A stretch of DNA of 64,000 bases, from assembly GCA_018902755.1 (NCBI GenBank), contig JAHIQI010000069.1:62001-126000 (forward strand). Reading direction: 5' to 3'. Of the stretch, positions 49,556 through 57,934 are shown one piece after another. Within the stretch, counting starts at the first letter, position 1, and each line of letters starts with the position of its first letter. The position numbers and the translations under genes were made by a program. Source of the DNA: Pseudomonadota bacterium (GTDB taxonomy: Bacteria; Desulfobacterota; Desulfarculia; Desulfarculales; Desulfarculaceae). The notes under the pieces were generated by a model. It was not told where the DNA came from. It saw only the letters and a list, made by a program, of their open reading frames with translations, and ran no database searches.

Positions 49556-50422
49556 ATGTCCGCCGACTTCGATCGCTTCACCGGCACCGACAAATACATC
49601 GTCTCCCCGGAACTCAAGGATGTGGTCAACGTGTCCATCGCCCTGGGACGGCCCCTTTTGGTCAAGGGCGAGCCGGGAACCGGCAAGACCCTGTTGGCCC
49701 ACAACATAGCCCGGGGCCTGGGCAAGAAGCTCATCGTGTGGAACGTGAAGTCCACCACCAAGGCCAAGGACGGCTTGTACGTCTACGACACGGTGCAGCG
49801 GCTCAACGACTCGCGCTTCGGCACCGGCGAGGTCAGCGACATCAAGCGCTACATCCACCTGGGCCAGCTGGGCCGGGCCTTTGCCCAGGCCCACGACGTG
49901 GTGCTGCTCATCGACGAGGTGGACAAGGCGGACATCGAGTTCCCCAACGACCTGCTCAACGAGCTGGACGAGATGAGCTTCCACATCCCCGAGACGGACG
50001 AGACCATAAGCGCGGCCACCCGGCCCATCGTGGTCATCACCTCCAACTCGGAGAAGGAGCTTCCCGACGCCTTCTTGCGGCGCTGCGTGTTCCACTACAT
50101 CGAATTCCCCGAGGAAGAGCTGATGCGCCGCATCGTGGGGGTGCACTTCCCCAGCCTGGCCGAGAAGCTGCTCAAAGAGGTGCTCAAGCGCTTCTACTGG
50201 CTGCGCCAGATCGAGGGCTTCCGCAAAAAGCCATCCACCAGCGAGCTGCTGGACTGGATCCAGGCCCTGGTGGCCGGAGGCATGGACCCGAACCAGGTGG
50301 CCAAGGAGCTGCCTTTCGCCGGGGCGCTGATCAAGAAGGAGCAGGACCTGGAGGTCTTGGACGCCGCCCTGACCAGGGCCGGCGGACCCGCCAACCGCAT
50401 GGGCCTGCGCGGCCGGTTCTAG
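49556..50422 (+). CDS. MoxR-family AAA+ ATPase
   Basis: A 288-residue MoxR ATPase with Walker A GEPGTGKTLLAH, Walker B LLIDEVDKAD, sensor 1 VVITSNSEKELPDAFLRRC with the Arg finger, and the C-terminal lid (SELLDWIQALVAGG). MoxR proteins work with VWA-domain partners as metal-insertion or remodelling chaperones; the VWA partner is two genes downstream. AAGGAG precedes the ATG. Confidence 0.92.
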   Translation: MSADFDRFTGTDKYIVSPELKDVVNVSIALGRPLLVKGEPGTGKTLLAHNIARGLGKKLIVWNVKSTTKAKDGLYVYDTVQRLNDSRFGTGEVSDIKRYIHLGQLGRAFAQAHDVVLLIDEVDKADIEFPNDLLNELDEMSFHIPETDETISAATRPIVVITSNSEKELPDAFLRRCVFHYIEFPEEELMRRIVGVHFPSLAEKLLKEVLKRFYWLRQIEGFRKKPSTSELLDWIQALVAGGMDPNQVAKELPFAGALIKKEQDLEVLDAALTRAGGPANRMGLRGRF

Positions 50423-50423
50423 G

Positions 50424-51023
50424 GTGGGGCAAGTTTTTCCGGTCCGCTGCCCTTGGTGCGGCGACGACCCGCTTTACCAGGACTACCACGACCGCGAATG
50501 GGGCGTGCCCCTGCACGACGACCGGCGCTTGTTCGAAATGCTCCTGCTGGAGAGCTTCCAGGCCGGGCTCAGCTGGCTGACCATTCTGCGCAAGCGGGAG
50601 AACTTCCGGGCCGCCTTTGACGGCTTCGACCCGGCCAAGGTGGCGGCCTACGGGAGCGGCAAGATTGATGCCCTGATGAGCGACGCGGGCATAGTGCGCA
50701 ACCGGGCCAAGATCAAGGCGGTGATCAACAACGCCGGGGTTTTCCTGGATCTGCAAAAAGAGTTCGGCTTCTTTGACCGCTACCTGTGGAGCTTTGTGGA
50801 CCATCAGCCCGTGCAACACGCCTACATCGAGCTGGCCCAGATACCGGCCGAGGACGAGACCTCGCGGGCGGTGAGCAAGGATCTCAAGAAGCGGGGCATG
50901 GGTTTCGTGGGGCCCACCACCATGTACGCCTTGATGCAGTCGGTGGGCATGGTCAACGACCACCTGACCGGATGCTTTCGCTACGGGCAATTGACCGGCG
51001 GCCAGGCCGCCGCCAAGGGATAG
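50424..51023 (+). CDS. tag: DNA-3-methyladenine glycosylase I
   Basis: A 199-residue Tag glycosylase removing 3-methyladenine from DNA. It has the zinc-binding RCPWCGDDPLYQDYHDREWG, the fold region FEMLLLESFQAGLSWLTILRKRE and the late SVGMVNDHLTGCF carrying the zinc His and Cys. Length matches the family. It sits between moxR and its VWA partner with 1- and 3-bp gaps, so it is co-expressed with them, an unusual insertion in this pair. Confidence 0.93.
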   Translation: MGQVFPVRCPWCGDDPLYQDYHDREWGVPLHDDRRLFEMLLLESFQAGLSWLTILRKRENFRAAFDGFDPAKVAAYGSGKIDALMSDAGIVRNRAKIKAVINNAGVFLDLQKEFGFFDRYLWSFVDHQPVQHAYIELAQIPAEDETSRAVSKDLKKRGMGFVGPTTMYALMQSVGMVNDHLTGCFRYGQLTGGQAAAKG

Positions 51024-51026
51024 CCG

Positions 51027-52199
51027 ATGTTCCTGAACCTGTTCTATTCCCTGCGCGCCCTCAAGGTGCCGGTGTCGGTCACCGAGTGGATGACCCTTAT
51101 GGAGGCCCTGGACAAGGGTCATGCCCAGGCCAGCCTGGTGGACTTTTACAACATGGCCCGGGCCATCCTCATCAAGTCCGAGGCCTTTTACGACCAGTAC
51201 GACCAGGCATTCGCCCACGTGTTCAAGGACGCCGAGCTGCCGGCGGACATCCGCCAGGAAATCTTGGACTGGCTGGACGACCCCCTGAATCGCCTGGAGC
51301 TTGACGAGGAGGAACTGGCCAAGATCCGCAAGATGGACTTGGAGGAGCTGCTCAAGGAGTTTGAAAAGCGCCTTCAGGAGCAGGACGAGCGCCACGACGG
51401 GGGAGGGCGCTGGATCGGCACCGGAGGCACCAGCCCCTTTGGGCACTCCGGGGCCAACCCGGCGGGTATACGCATCGGTGGATCGGGCGGGGGAGGCCGG
51501 GCGGTGCAGATCGCGGCGGCGCGGCGCTTCAAGAACTACCGCACCGATGTGACCCTGGACGTGCGCCAGGTGAAGATGGCCCTGAAGAAGCTCAGGCGCT
51601 TTGCCAAGGAAGGCCCGGAGGACTATCTGGACATAGAGGCCACCATCGACAAGACCTGCAAGGAGGCGGGCGAGATCGAGCTGGTCTTCACCCGTGAGCG
51701 CAAGAACACGGTGCGGGTGCTGCTGTTGATGGACTCGGGCGGCTCCATGAACCCCTACGCCCGCCTGGCCGATCGCCTGTTTTCCGCCGCCCACCAGATG
51801 ACCCACTTCCGCGACCTGAAGTCATACTACTTCCACAACTGCATCTACCAGGACATCTACACCGACATCTACACCTCGGAGAGCGAGCCCACCGGGAACC
51901 TGATCCGCAACCTGGGGGCGGACTACAAGGTGATAATCGTGGGCGACGCCTTCATGTCGCCCTCGGAGCTGGTGAGCGTGGGCGGGGCCATCGACTACTA
52001 CTACCACAACGAGATAGCCGGGCTGGATTGGTTGCAGCGCATCGCCGACCACTTCCGCTACTGCGTGTGGCTAAACCCCATGCCTGAGCGGGCCTGGATG
52101 CACCCCACCATTTCCACCATCGCCAAGGTCTTCCCCATGTTCCCCCTGACCCTGGACGGCCTGGACGAGGCGGTGCGGGCGCTGATGGTGCGCCACTAG
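51027..52199 (+). CDS. VWA-domain (CoxE-like) protein
   Basis: A 390-residue protein with an N-terminal helical half and a C-terminal von Willebrand A domain. The MIDAS motif is DSGGSMNPY (about residue 236; the canonical DxSxS is DSGGS), with later Asp in VIIVGDAFMSP. The linker GTGGTSPFGHSG is typical of CoxE-like partners of MoxR ATPases. Together they probably form a metal-centre maturation or remodelling pair; the target is not in the window. Confidence 0.88.
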   Translation: MFLNLFYSLRALKVPVSVTEWMTLMEALDKGHAQASLVDFYNMARAILIKSEAFYDQYDQAFAHVFKDAELPADIRQEILDWLDDPLNRLELDEEELAKIRKMDLEELLKEFEKRLQEQDERHDGGGRWIGTGGTSPFGHSGANPAGIRIGGSGGGGRAVQIAAARRFKNYRTDVTLDVRQVKMALKKLRRFAKEGPEDYLDIEATIDKTCKEAGEIELVFTRERKNTVRVLLLMDSGGSMNPYARLADRLFSAAHQMTHFRDLKSYYFHNCIYQDIYTDIYTSESEPTGNLIRNLGADYKVIIVGDAFMSPSELVSVGGAIDYYYHNEIAGLDWLQRIADHFRYCVWLNPMPERAWMHPTISTIAKVFPMFPLTLDGLDEAVRALMVRH

Positions 52200-53032
52200 G
52201 CCCCTTTTCTTTCGGCCTGGGCGATCAGCCCGGCCAAATGCCGCGAAAAGCGAATGGCCGTCCCAAAGTCCATGTGCACCCCGTCGTAGGTGGGGAAGCC
52301 GGTTTCGTCCACCTTCAGCCATTTCCCTCCGGCGGCTTCGAATCTGCGAGGCAGTCGGGTGAAATCCAGTCCGCTTTTCAGGTTTTCAATTCTGCGCATA
52401 GCCTCGTCCCCCGGCGGCCTGAATCCGTAGACCTTGATGCCCGCGCTCTGAAACTCGCTCACCATTTTGAATAGGTCATCCAGCAACGCCCAGTCCACCG
52501 GTTGTTTTTGGTAGACCTCCTCCATCCAATGGGCGTAGCCCTCTTTCTCCTTGCGTAGCGGCACCGAAGCCTCCCAGCCGTCCAGGAAATAGCAGGCCAA
52601 GGGATGGCCTTTGGTAAGGAAAAAGAGATTGCGGGCCAACGAGCGGGCGAGGGCCAGCCCGGAAAGATTGTCGCGCCTGATCCTTCTTAGAACTTCTTCC
52701 CGCTTTGGCAGATGTCTGTTGGACCAGTGCAGGTAGCCCAGGCTGTGATTGCTCTTGGTTTGGCGCATGAGGCTGTGAGGGCTCACCCCCACCACCAGGC
52801 TGGGGCTATGGGACCTGTGATTGAGCAGCCTGGCCGCGTGTTCAAGATAGGGCCTTTCCAAAGAGCAGCCCACGAAGCTGAAGTTGTAGATACTTCGCAC
52901 GGACAGGTACTTGGCCATCTGACGAGGCCACAAGCCTAAAAATATGCGTGAGTTGCCGGCCAGGACCATGTCGTGGACCGGAGGCTGGGAAACTTTGAGT
53001 TGCCAGAATTGTCTGGTGGATAAAAAGGGCAA
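52196..53032 (-). CDS. SGNH/DltD-like hypothetical protein, possibly 5'-truncated
   Basis: A 278-residue protein of unsure family. DMVLAGNSRIFLGL near the N-terminus resembles the GDSR nucleophile box of SGNH-type envelope proteins, and DGVHMDFGTAIRF near the C-terminus resembles their Asp-x-x-His box. Such proteins usually begin with a membrane anchor; none is present, and the only start in the open frame is TTG (53032) after AAGGGGA, with a stop 66 bases further upstream. A 5' truncation is possible. The convergent VWA gene overlaps its end by 4 bp. Confidence 0.55.
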   Translation of the reverse strand: MPFLSTRQFWQLKVSQPPVHDMVLAGNSRIFLGLWPRQMAKYLSVRSIYNFSFVGCSLERPYLEHAARLLNHRSHSPSLVVGVSPHSLMRQTKSNHSLGYLHWSNRHLPKREEVLRRIRRDNLSGLALARSLARNLFFLTKGHPLACYFLDGWEASVPLRKEKEGYAHWMEEVYQKQPVDWALLDDLFKMVSEFQSAGIKVYGFRPPGDEAMRRIENLKSGLDFTRLPRRFEAAGGKWLKVDETGFPTYDGVHMDFGTAIRFSRHLAGLIAQAERKGA

Positions 53033-53306
53033 GGCAGGTTCCCCTTTGAAAATCTCGATGAGTTGTGAGGGGCCATTAGCGTGTTGGGAATGGACCTCTG
53101 CGACCTAAAGGTCTTTTGATTCGGCGATGAAGGGGATTTGGAGGGAAGTTGCGCAAAAGCGTGTTGAACATGGCCTCGCCGGTGTTGATGCGATGGTAAT
53201 TAATGCCAATTTTTCGAGGTGGTAGCCACACGGACTACTGAATGTTACCGGGTATAGGAACCGGTGACAACCTTGCGGAAAAACTGAAGGGGCATCCAAA
53301 ATAGCC

Positions 53307-53337
53307 GCCGCCCGGGAACGTATAGGCCTCGGGCGGC
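53307..53337 (-). terminator. Possible minus-strand terminator
   Basis: GCCGCCCG (53307-53314) and CGGGCGGC (53330-53337) form an 8-9 bp stem; on the minus strand it is followed by GGCTATTTT. It would end transcripts from the diguanylate cyclase gene. Confidence 0.4.
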
Positions 53338-53422
53338 GCGAAAATTCATTCCCTTGGATTACAAGGCTACTGGACCGCAGAGAGCGTTATGCCCCGTTGC
53401 GGCTCAAAAGCCCCGCCGGCTT

Positions 53423-53635
53423 TTACCTGATCCCTCTCTCCTTGAAGAGTTGCTTCATCCCGTCGTGGAACGGGGCGCTGATCCCCCAGTTCAAGTCCCG
53501 GCTGCTCTGGCGTTCAGGCGGCTCGACCTCGCGCATGGGGGCCATATTTTTTTTGAAATACTCCAACTGGCTAAAGAAGATTCTGCCGATTTCGTAAATG
53601 GCATCGTTGCAACACTGGAATTTAATGGTTGGTGA
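53423..53635 (-). pseudogene. C-terminal fragment of a TRAP-type (TAXI) solute-binding receptor
   Basis: A minus-strand open frame of about 65 codons with no start codon in a sensible place. It reads NDAIYEIGRIFFSQLEYF and ends APFHDGMKQLFKERGIR, close in pattern to the C-terminus of TAXI TRAP solute receptors (VYxITKxIFxNL... PLHPGAxxYYKExG). The rest of the gene and its permease partner are missing, so this is a decayed remnant. The assignment is by eye and tentative. Confidence 0.4.
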
Positions 53636-53662
53636 AGGCCCGGTTTGTATGGGCCGCGCCCG

Positions 53663-55357
53663 CTAGGCCGAGAGACCCACGGTTTGGTTTTTACCCATAT
53701 CCTTGGCTTGGTAAAGCGCCCGGTCCGCCCTTTTGAGCAAAGAGTAGGCATCATCGCCCGGTTGAATTTGGGTGGCTCCCAGGCTGGCGGTGACCGACTC
53801 GCGGGCTCCGTCTCCGGGCAGGAACACGCAACGGGCCATTGCTTCGCTGATGCGTCTGCACACGTCGCGCGAGGCCTCGTTATCGGCTCCGGGGAGCAGA
53901 ATGGCGAACTCGTCGCCGCCATAACGGCAGGGAGAATCCGCCGGGCGCACCGCCGAGCGCAGGAGCCTGCCCAGGGTTTCCAGAACCTTGTCGCCTTCGG
54001 TGTGCCCGTAGGTGTCGTTGTAGCGCTTGAAGTCGTCCACGTCCAAGAGCACCAGGCCCAAGGGATGGCCCAGTTCGTGGGCGTGCACAATTTCGCTGGC
54101 CAGCTTGCTCCTGAAATAGCGCGAGTTGAACAGGCCGGTGAGCTCGTCGGTGGTGCTCAACTGACGATAGCGGCGTTCGCGCTGGGCCAGCACGTTGCGC
54201 TCCCGCTGTATCATCCCGATGCGGTCGGCCAGAGCCAGGGACAAGAGCACGCTCTCCAGGGCCGCGGCGACGGTTATCAGGGAGCGTGGCAACGGCATCA
54301 GGAAATCCCCGCCCATGCTCCAGGCGCCCCAGCTCATGGTCCCGAACAAAAGTACGATCCAGGCCACCAGGTAGAAGCGGGCGGGCCGGAACCCCCGAGC
54401 CAAGGCCATGAACCCGGCGTAGATCCCGATCATCGGGCCCACCAGGGCCAGGCTATGCACCACCCAGGTGCCCCACCAGATTTGCCCGAGCAGGCCCAGG
54501 ACCAACAGACCCAGCGAGGCCGCCATGTATCCCCGTATAAGGTAGTCCGCCAGGGGAGCGTTCTTTTTAGTGTTGAGGAACACCCGGCAAAACGCCGCGC
54601 CGAACAACAGCGCCAGGGCGGACACCACCAGGCTGATGGAGGGCACCAGGGGCCACACCCAGGTTGGCAGGAAAAGTATCTGGCCTTGTAAACAGAATTG
54701 GTGGGCCATGATGCTGAGCAGGTACAGGACGTACATCAGGTAGGCTCGGTCGCGGGTAGTCAGGAGCACCAGGAGGTTTATCAAAACCATGGCCCCCATC
54801 ACCCCGTAGAGCAGACCGTACAGGAAAGTGTCGGTGGAGTTGTTTATCTCAAAGGCGTCTTCCGACCATATGTGCAACCCGGCGTTGAGCGACAGCACCG
54901 ATTGCAGGCGCAAGTAGGCATAACCGCTGCGGGGAGAATCGGCCGGAGCCTTTAGGGCGAACACACCCTGGCGATTGCTGGCCAGGGGCTGCTCCAGGCC
55001 GGTGGATTGCTTTTGCCAGCCGCCTTGGGGGCCGGGCAGGTACAGGTCCACCCGGTCCATCCAGGGGGCGGCGACCTCCAACACCCAGCGGCCCTTGGCC
55101 GGGGTTTGATCCAGGGGAATGCGCACCCAAAGCGGCGAGCGGCAAAAGCCCAGGGACATGCGATTGGTGTGCTTGACTTGATACAAGGACGCAGTGTTGG
55201 CGGATGTGGCCTGGGTGATGTCCATTTGGCAGGAGGAGTCCTCCAGCAGGCCCACCTCCGTGGGGGGGTGCTTGGTCTTGGGGCTTTTGTCCCAATCGCA
55301 GGCGGGGCCCACTACCAACATCAGGATTATTAGTAGTGTGGACAAATTGCGGGGCAT
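53663..55357 (-). CDS. 7TMR-DISM diguanylate cyclase
   Basis: A 564-residue c-di-GMP synthase. An N-terminal lipoprotein-like signal (VVGPAC) or first helix is followed by a periplasmic 7TMR-DISM extracellular domain (about residues 35-165), seven transmembrane helices (about 185-380), a short coiled-coil and a GGDEF domain. The active site is RYGGDEF, and an inhibitory I-site RPAD lies five residues before it, so product feedback is expected. A TGAGG site supports the ATG. No EAL domain is present. Confidence 0.9.
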   Translation of the reverse strand: MPRNLSTLLIILMLVVGPACDWDKSPKTKHPPTEVGLLEDSSCQMDITQATSANTASLYQVKHTNRMSLGFCRSPLWVRIPLDQTPAKGRWVLEVAAPWMDRVDLYLPGPQGGWQKQSTGLEQPLASNRQGVFALKAPADSPRSGYAYLRLQSVLSLNAGLHIWSEDAFEINNSTDTFLYGLLYGVMGAMVLINLLVLLTTRDRAYLMYVLYLLSIMAHQFCLQGQILFLPTWVWPLVPSISLVVSALALLFGAAFCRVFLNTKKNAPLADYLIRGYMAASLGLLVLGLLGQIWWGTWVVHSLALVGPMIGIYAGFMALARGFRPARFYLVAWIVLLFGTMSWGAWSMGGDFLMPLPRSLITVAAALESVLLSLALADRIGMIQRERNVLAQRERRYRQLSTTDELTGLFNSRYFRSKLASEIVHAHELGHPLGLVLLDVDDFKRYNDTYGHTEGDKVLETLGRLLRSAVRPADSPCRYGGDEFAILLPGADNEASRDVCRRISEAMARCVFLPGDGARESVTASLGATQIQPGDDAYSLLKRADRALYQAKDMGKNQTVGLSA

Positions 55358-55404
55358 AATTACCTCAGAAAACCCTTTTCAATCCACCAACTAGTCGGCT
55401 TTTT

Positions 55405-55433
55405 ACTATTGACTAAAAAACCTTAAAAATCAA
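55405..55433 (-). promoter_or_regulatory. Diguanylate cyclase promoter
   Basis: On the minus strand TTGATT (55428-55433), a 17-bp spacer and AATAGT (55405-55410), about 50 bases before the start codon. Confidence 0.45.
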
Positions 55434-55580
55434 CATGATTGAACACATATTTTGCAAATCTGCGTATCAGGCGGAGCGCACCCGCCCGGTGGGTAGGCCC
55501 GGCCGGCGCTGTGGAGCCGGGAATCGGTGAGCGTCGCCGGGATGGAAGGGCCTTGTCTGGTGAGGTTGGCGTCCCGCCGC

Positions 55581-56588
55581 TTAGAAGCAGTAGCGCAAGG
55601 TGGCCATGACGCTGCATTGCTGGGACCAGACCTTGGCCAGGTTGTCCCAGGTGTAGTCCATGCCGTAGGCATCGTTGACCAGGCGGTGGCTGCCGGTGGT
55701 CACGATGGTCATGTACTCGGCCTCCAGCCCGAAAAAGAACTCGCGCCCCAGGGGGGCCTCCAGGGCCAGGGCCGCGTGCCAGGCATGGCCGGTCGTGCTC
55801 TCTTCGGTGATGCGGTTGCCCGCGCGCAAAAGATGGTGGTCCTGGTTGAAGCCGGTGACATAGGCGTAGTCCACCTGTCCGCTTACCGTGAAGCCGGGAT
55901 GCTGCCGGAGCAGGGGCTGCCACTGCCCCCTGAGGCCGAAGAAGTAATGCCAGTAGGTCTGCTTGAAGTGGATCGCGTCGCCGGGCAGGGGGGTGGTGTG
56001 CACCGAGCCGTCCGGCTCAATCTCCCACTGGGTGCCGTCAAAGGCCATAAGGTCGAAGCGCTGCCAGCGCACCCCGCCCACCGGGCGCAGGTCCAAACCC
56101 TTGGGCAGGCCCAGCCAGGGTGCCACCGAGACGTCAAGGGATGCCCGCACGTCGTAGCTGGGCTTGAGACGCAGGTTGGACTCGGAGTAGATGTCGCGCA
56201 TGCGGGTGGCTTGCTCGTCGCTCCAGTCGGAGTCGGCCAGGATGCCGTCCACCCCACTGGTGAGGTTGCGCATGGCCTCCAGGCTCACCGACCACAGCGG
56301 CGTCCAGCGGCTCACCTCCAGACCGCCCCACCAGGAGTTGAGCCCGAACTCAAGGCGGCTCAGGGGGGATTGATGGGGAGGGTAGGGATTGGCGAACTCA
56401 TAGGAGGTATGGCTGTCAAACAAGCGCTTGACCTTGGCCTCCACGCTCCAGACGGCTTGCGACTTGGCCGGGGCCTGCCCGGCGGCGCTTTGGCCCGCGG
56501 TTTGAGCCGCCGCCGGAGAGGCCAGCAAAAAGGCCAAAACCAGGCAGAGCGCCCAGCTTCTATTAATGACTCCCATGGCGGATCGCAT
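55581..56588 (-). CDS. Omptin-like outer-membrane protein (possible aspartyl-type protease)
   Basis: A 335-residue exported beta-barrel protein: signal peptide (VLAFLLASPAAAQ), a Gln/Ala-rich linker, alternating beta-strands and a C-terminal aromatic (RYCF). It resembles omptins: LADSDWSDE (Asp119 and Asp121) lines up with the Asp83/Asp85 pair of OmpT, and FNQDHHLLRAGNRITEE (Asp250 and His252) with Asp210/His212. All four catalytic positions thus appear to be kept. FKQTYWHYFFGLRG also matches the omptin barrel pattern. The match is by eye; the related non-proteolytic Pom barrels are the main alternative. Confidence 0.6.
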   Translation of the reverse strand: MRSAMGVINRSWALCLVLAFLLASPAAAQTAGQSAAGQAPAKSQAVWSVEAKVKRLFDSHTSYEFANPYPPHQSPLSRLEFGLNSWWGGLEVSRWTPLWSVSLEAMRNLTSGVDGILADSDWSDEQATRMRDIYSESNLRLKPSYDVRASLDVSVAPWLGLPKGLDLRPVGGVRWQRFDLMAFDGTQWEIEPDGSVHTTPLPGDAIHFKQTYWHYFFGLRGQWQPLLRQHPGFTVSGQVDYAYVTGFNQDHHLLRAGNRITEESTTGHAWHAALALEAPLGREFFFGLEAEYMTIVTTGSHRLVNDAYGMDYTWDNLAKVWSQQCSVMATLRYCF

Positions 56589-56787
56589 GTATTTGTGTCC
56601 CCCGGCAGGCCGGTTCGACTCTCCCCACGCCCCTTTTCCCGGAGCACATTAATCCAATTTTATGGCCTTGGCCAGACCAAGCGGGCGGATGGCGCACCAG
56701 GGGAGCACCGGACGGCTAAAAAAAAGGCAATATCACATGGCTAAAGTATAATTTAAGTATCAGCAACCTGGAACGGATGGAGAAAAC

Positions 56788-57228
56788 TTGGAATTTTTTG
56801 GCTTGGCCGACATACGCACCAATGAGACGCGCTTGCAACAGTGCCTGCGCCTGGAGCGCCTTCCAGAGTTCTGTTCCGGCATCAGCTCCCTGGTCAAGCA
56901 CATAAGCGAATTTGAAGGCGAGGTGTATTGCATGTGGGGCCACTTCGCCCTGCGCAAGGAGAATATCAACGGCGGAGTTCGCTTTACCATGCCCACCTGC
57001 CCCAACTCCCTGGCCTGGACCGTGACCACCGGCTTTCCGCCCCATCCGGAGCAGGTGGTGGTGCATTGCACCATCAACCGCACCGAGCACCACCCGGAAT
57101 TCATCGCGTCCATAGAGGAGTTTGTGGCCATGTGGGTCCGGGGGCTGGAGGCCTCGCCTGAGTTGGCCCAGGGGTGCGACACCCCCACGCCCCATTCCCT
57201 TGGAGGCCTGAATGCACTTGATAAATGA
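56788..57228 (+). CDS. Hypothetical protein (146 aa)
   Basis: Unrecognised soluble protein, probably alpha/beta, with the segments FEGEVYCMWGHFALRK and RFTMPTCPNSLAWTVTTGFPP. It starts TTG after ATGGAGAAAA; a TATAAT box at 56747-56752 is a possible -10. Codon use is like the core genome, unlike the AT-rich DNA that follows. The last codons lie within the first copy of an 18-bp direct repeat. Confidence 0.6.
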   Translation: MEFFGLADIRTNETRLQQCLRLERLPEFCSGISSLVKHISEFEGEVYCMWGHFALRKENINGGVRFTMPTCPNSLAWTVTTGFPPHPEQVVVHCTINRTEHHPEFIASIEEFVAMWVRGLEASPELAQGCDTPTPHSLGGLNALDK

Positions 57229-57403
57229 CAACTTCCTGAAATGACATAACTTGTTTTTTAGTTGTGTTGGATTTATATTAGATTTACTCGGAAAACGGCT
57301 GCTTATATGGCATTTTGTGTTGGACGATCCAACACAAAACCTCCTTTATGCTTTTGACAGTCGTGCAAGGGAACATAGGAAATTTTGCACTGGATAAATG
57401 ACA
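57213..57403. repeat. 18-bp direct repeats bracketing a hairpin
   Basis: TGCACTTGATAAATGACA (57213-57230, at the 3' end of the preceding gene) recurs as TGCACTGGATAAATGACA (57386-57403), with one mismatch and a 173-bp period. Between them is a perfect 12-bp hairpin (TTTTGTGTTGGA at 57313-57324, loop CGA, TCCAACACAAAA at 57328-57339). Confidence 0.75.
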
Positions 57404-57934
57404 TAAGACAGTTTTGTGGTTACTTGGCAACTATTCTCTATCACAACACTTTATTCAAAATTTATCTTTTATTCTGGTTGCATGCTAATTGACTAAAATA
57501 ACCAGCTATTCGATTTACCTACAACTCACCTGCATCCGACTTCAAGCCTTATTTTTTTATTTAATTTAAAGGCGTTAAATGATTTAGCCAAAACTGGATA
57601 CAATTTTAAGTTGCAACCAATATTTTATATTAGCCATATACCCATTATGGTTATTAAGCGCTACCTTGGCCTTGAAGTCAGCCGAAAACCGTCTGCGTTT
57701 GGTCTTGCTCATCTCCGTGGTCCCTCCATCGTCGTGCCTACCACCTTACACGACTGTCCAATTTCTGAGGACCACCTCTAAGGGGTTGTCAATAGACATT
57801 GAAAATTGACCCATTGCCTAGGTGGTAATTTGGTCATTTTGGGTGCTTTGTTGCTTAGTATCCTCGCCCTGGAACTTTGCCTTTCCCTTTAACTTGCAGC
57901 CAGCGATTACGTTTCGGAAGAGGTAAAAAATTTC
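57229..57934. other. AT-rich gene-free stretch
   Basis: Strongly AT-rich compared with the rest of the window. It holds the direct repeats, the perfect 12-bp hairpin and an IS3-family end (separate entries). No intact gene was found. Confidence 0.7.
57643..57785 (-). pseudogene. IS3-family insertion-sequence remnant (start of orfA and one end)
   Basis: On the minus strand an ATG at 57712 begins MSKTKRRRFSADFKAKVAL, the standard opening of IS3-family OrfA transposase subunits; the match stops after about 19 residues. Upstream of it lies AGAGGTGGTCCTCAGAAATT followed by GGACAG, typical of the terminal repeat of this group. The remainder of orfA and all of orfB are gone. Confidence 0.65.

Larger units (their letters stand above)
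53033..53662. other. Gene-poor stretch with remnant and hairpin
   Basis: It contains a short minus-strand open frame (53076-53231, starting GTG, with INTGEAMFNTLLRNF and HRRIKRPLGRR) of no recognised family, a GC-rich hairpin, and a decayed receptor-gene fragment (separate entries). It looks like eroded DNA between two accessory genes. Confidence 0.55.

Noticed and set aside
53076..53231. 51-codon minus-strand gene
   Set aside because: GTG start without ribosome site, no recognised family, and located in eroded DNA; kept only as a note.
53105..53299. 64-codon minus-strand frame
   Set aside because: No ribosome site and random composition; overlaps the other weak frame.
57228..57345. The 12-bp hairpin at 57313-57339 as a terminator of the preceding gene
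   Set aside because: It has no following T-tract and lies 85 bp after the stop within repeated DNA, so it is better listed as a repeat feature.
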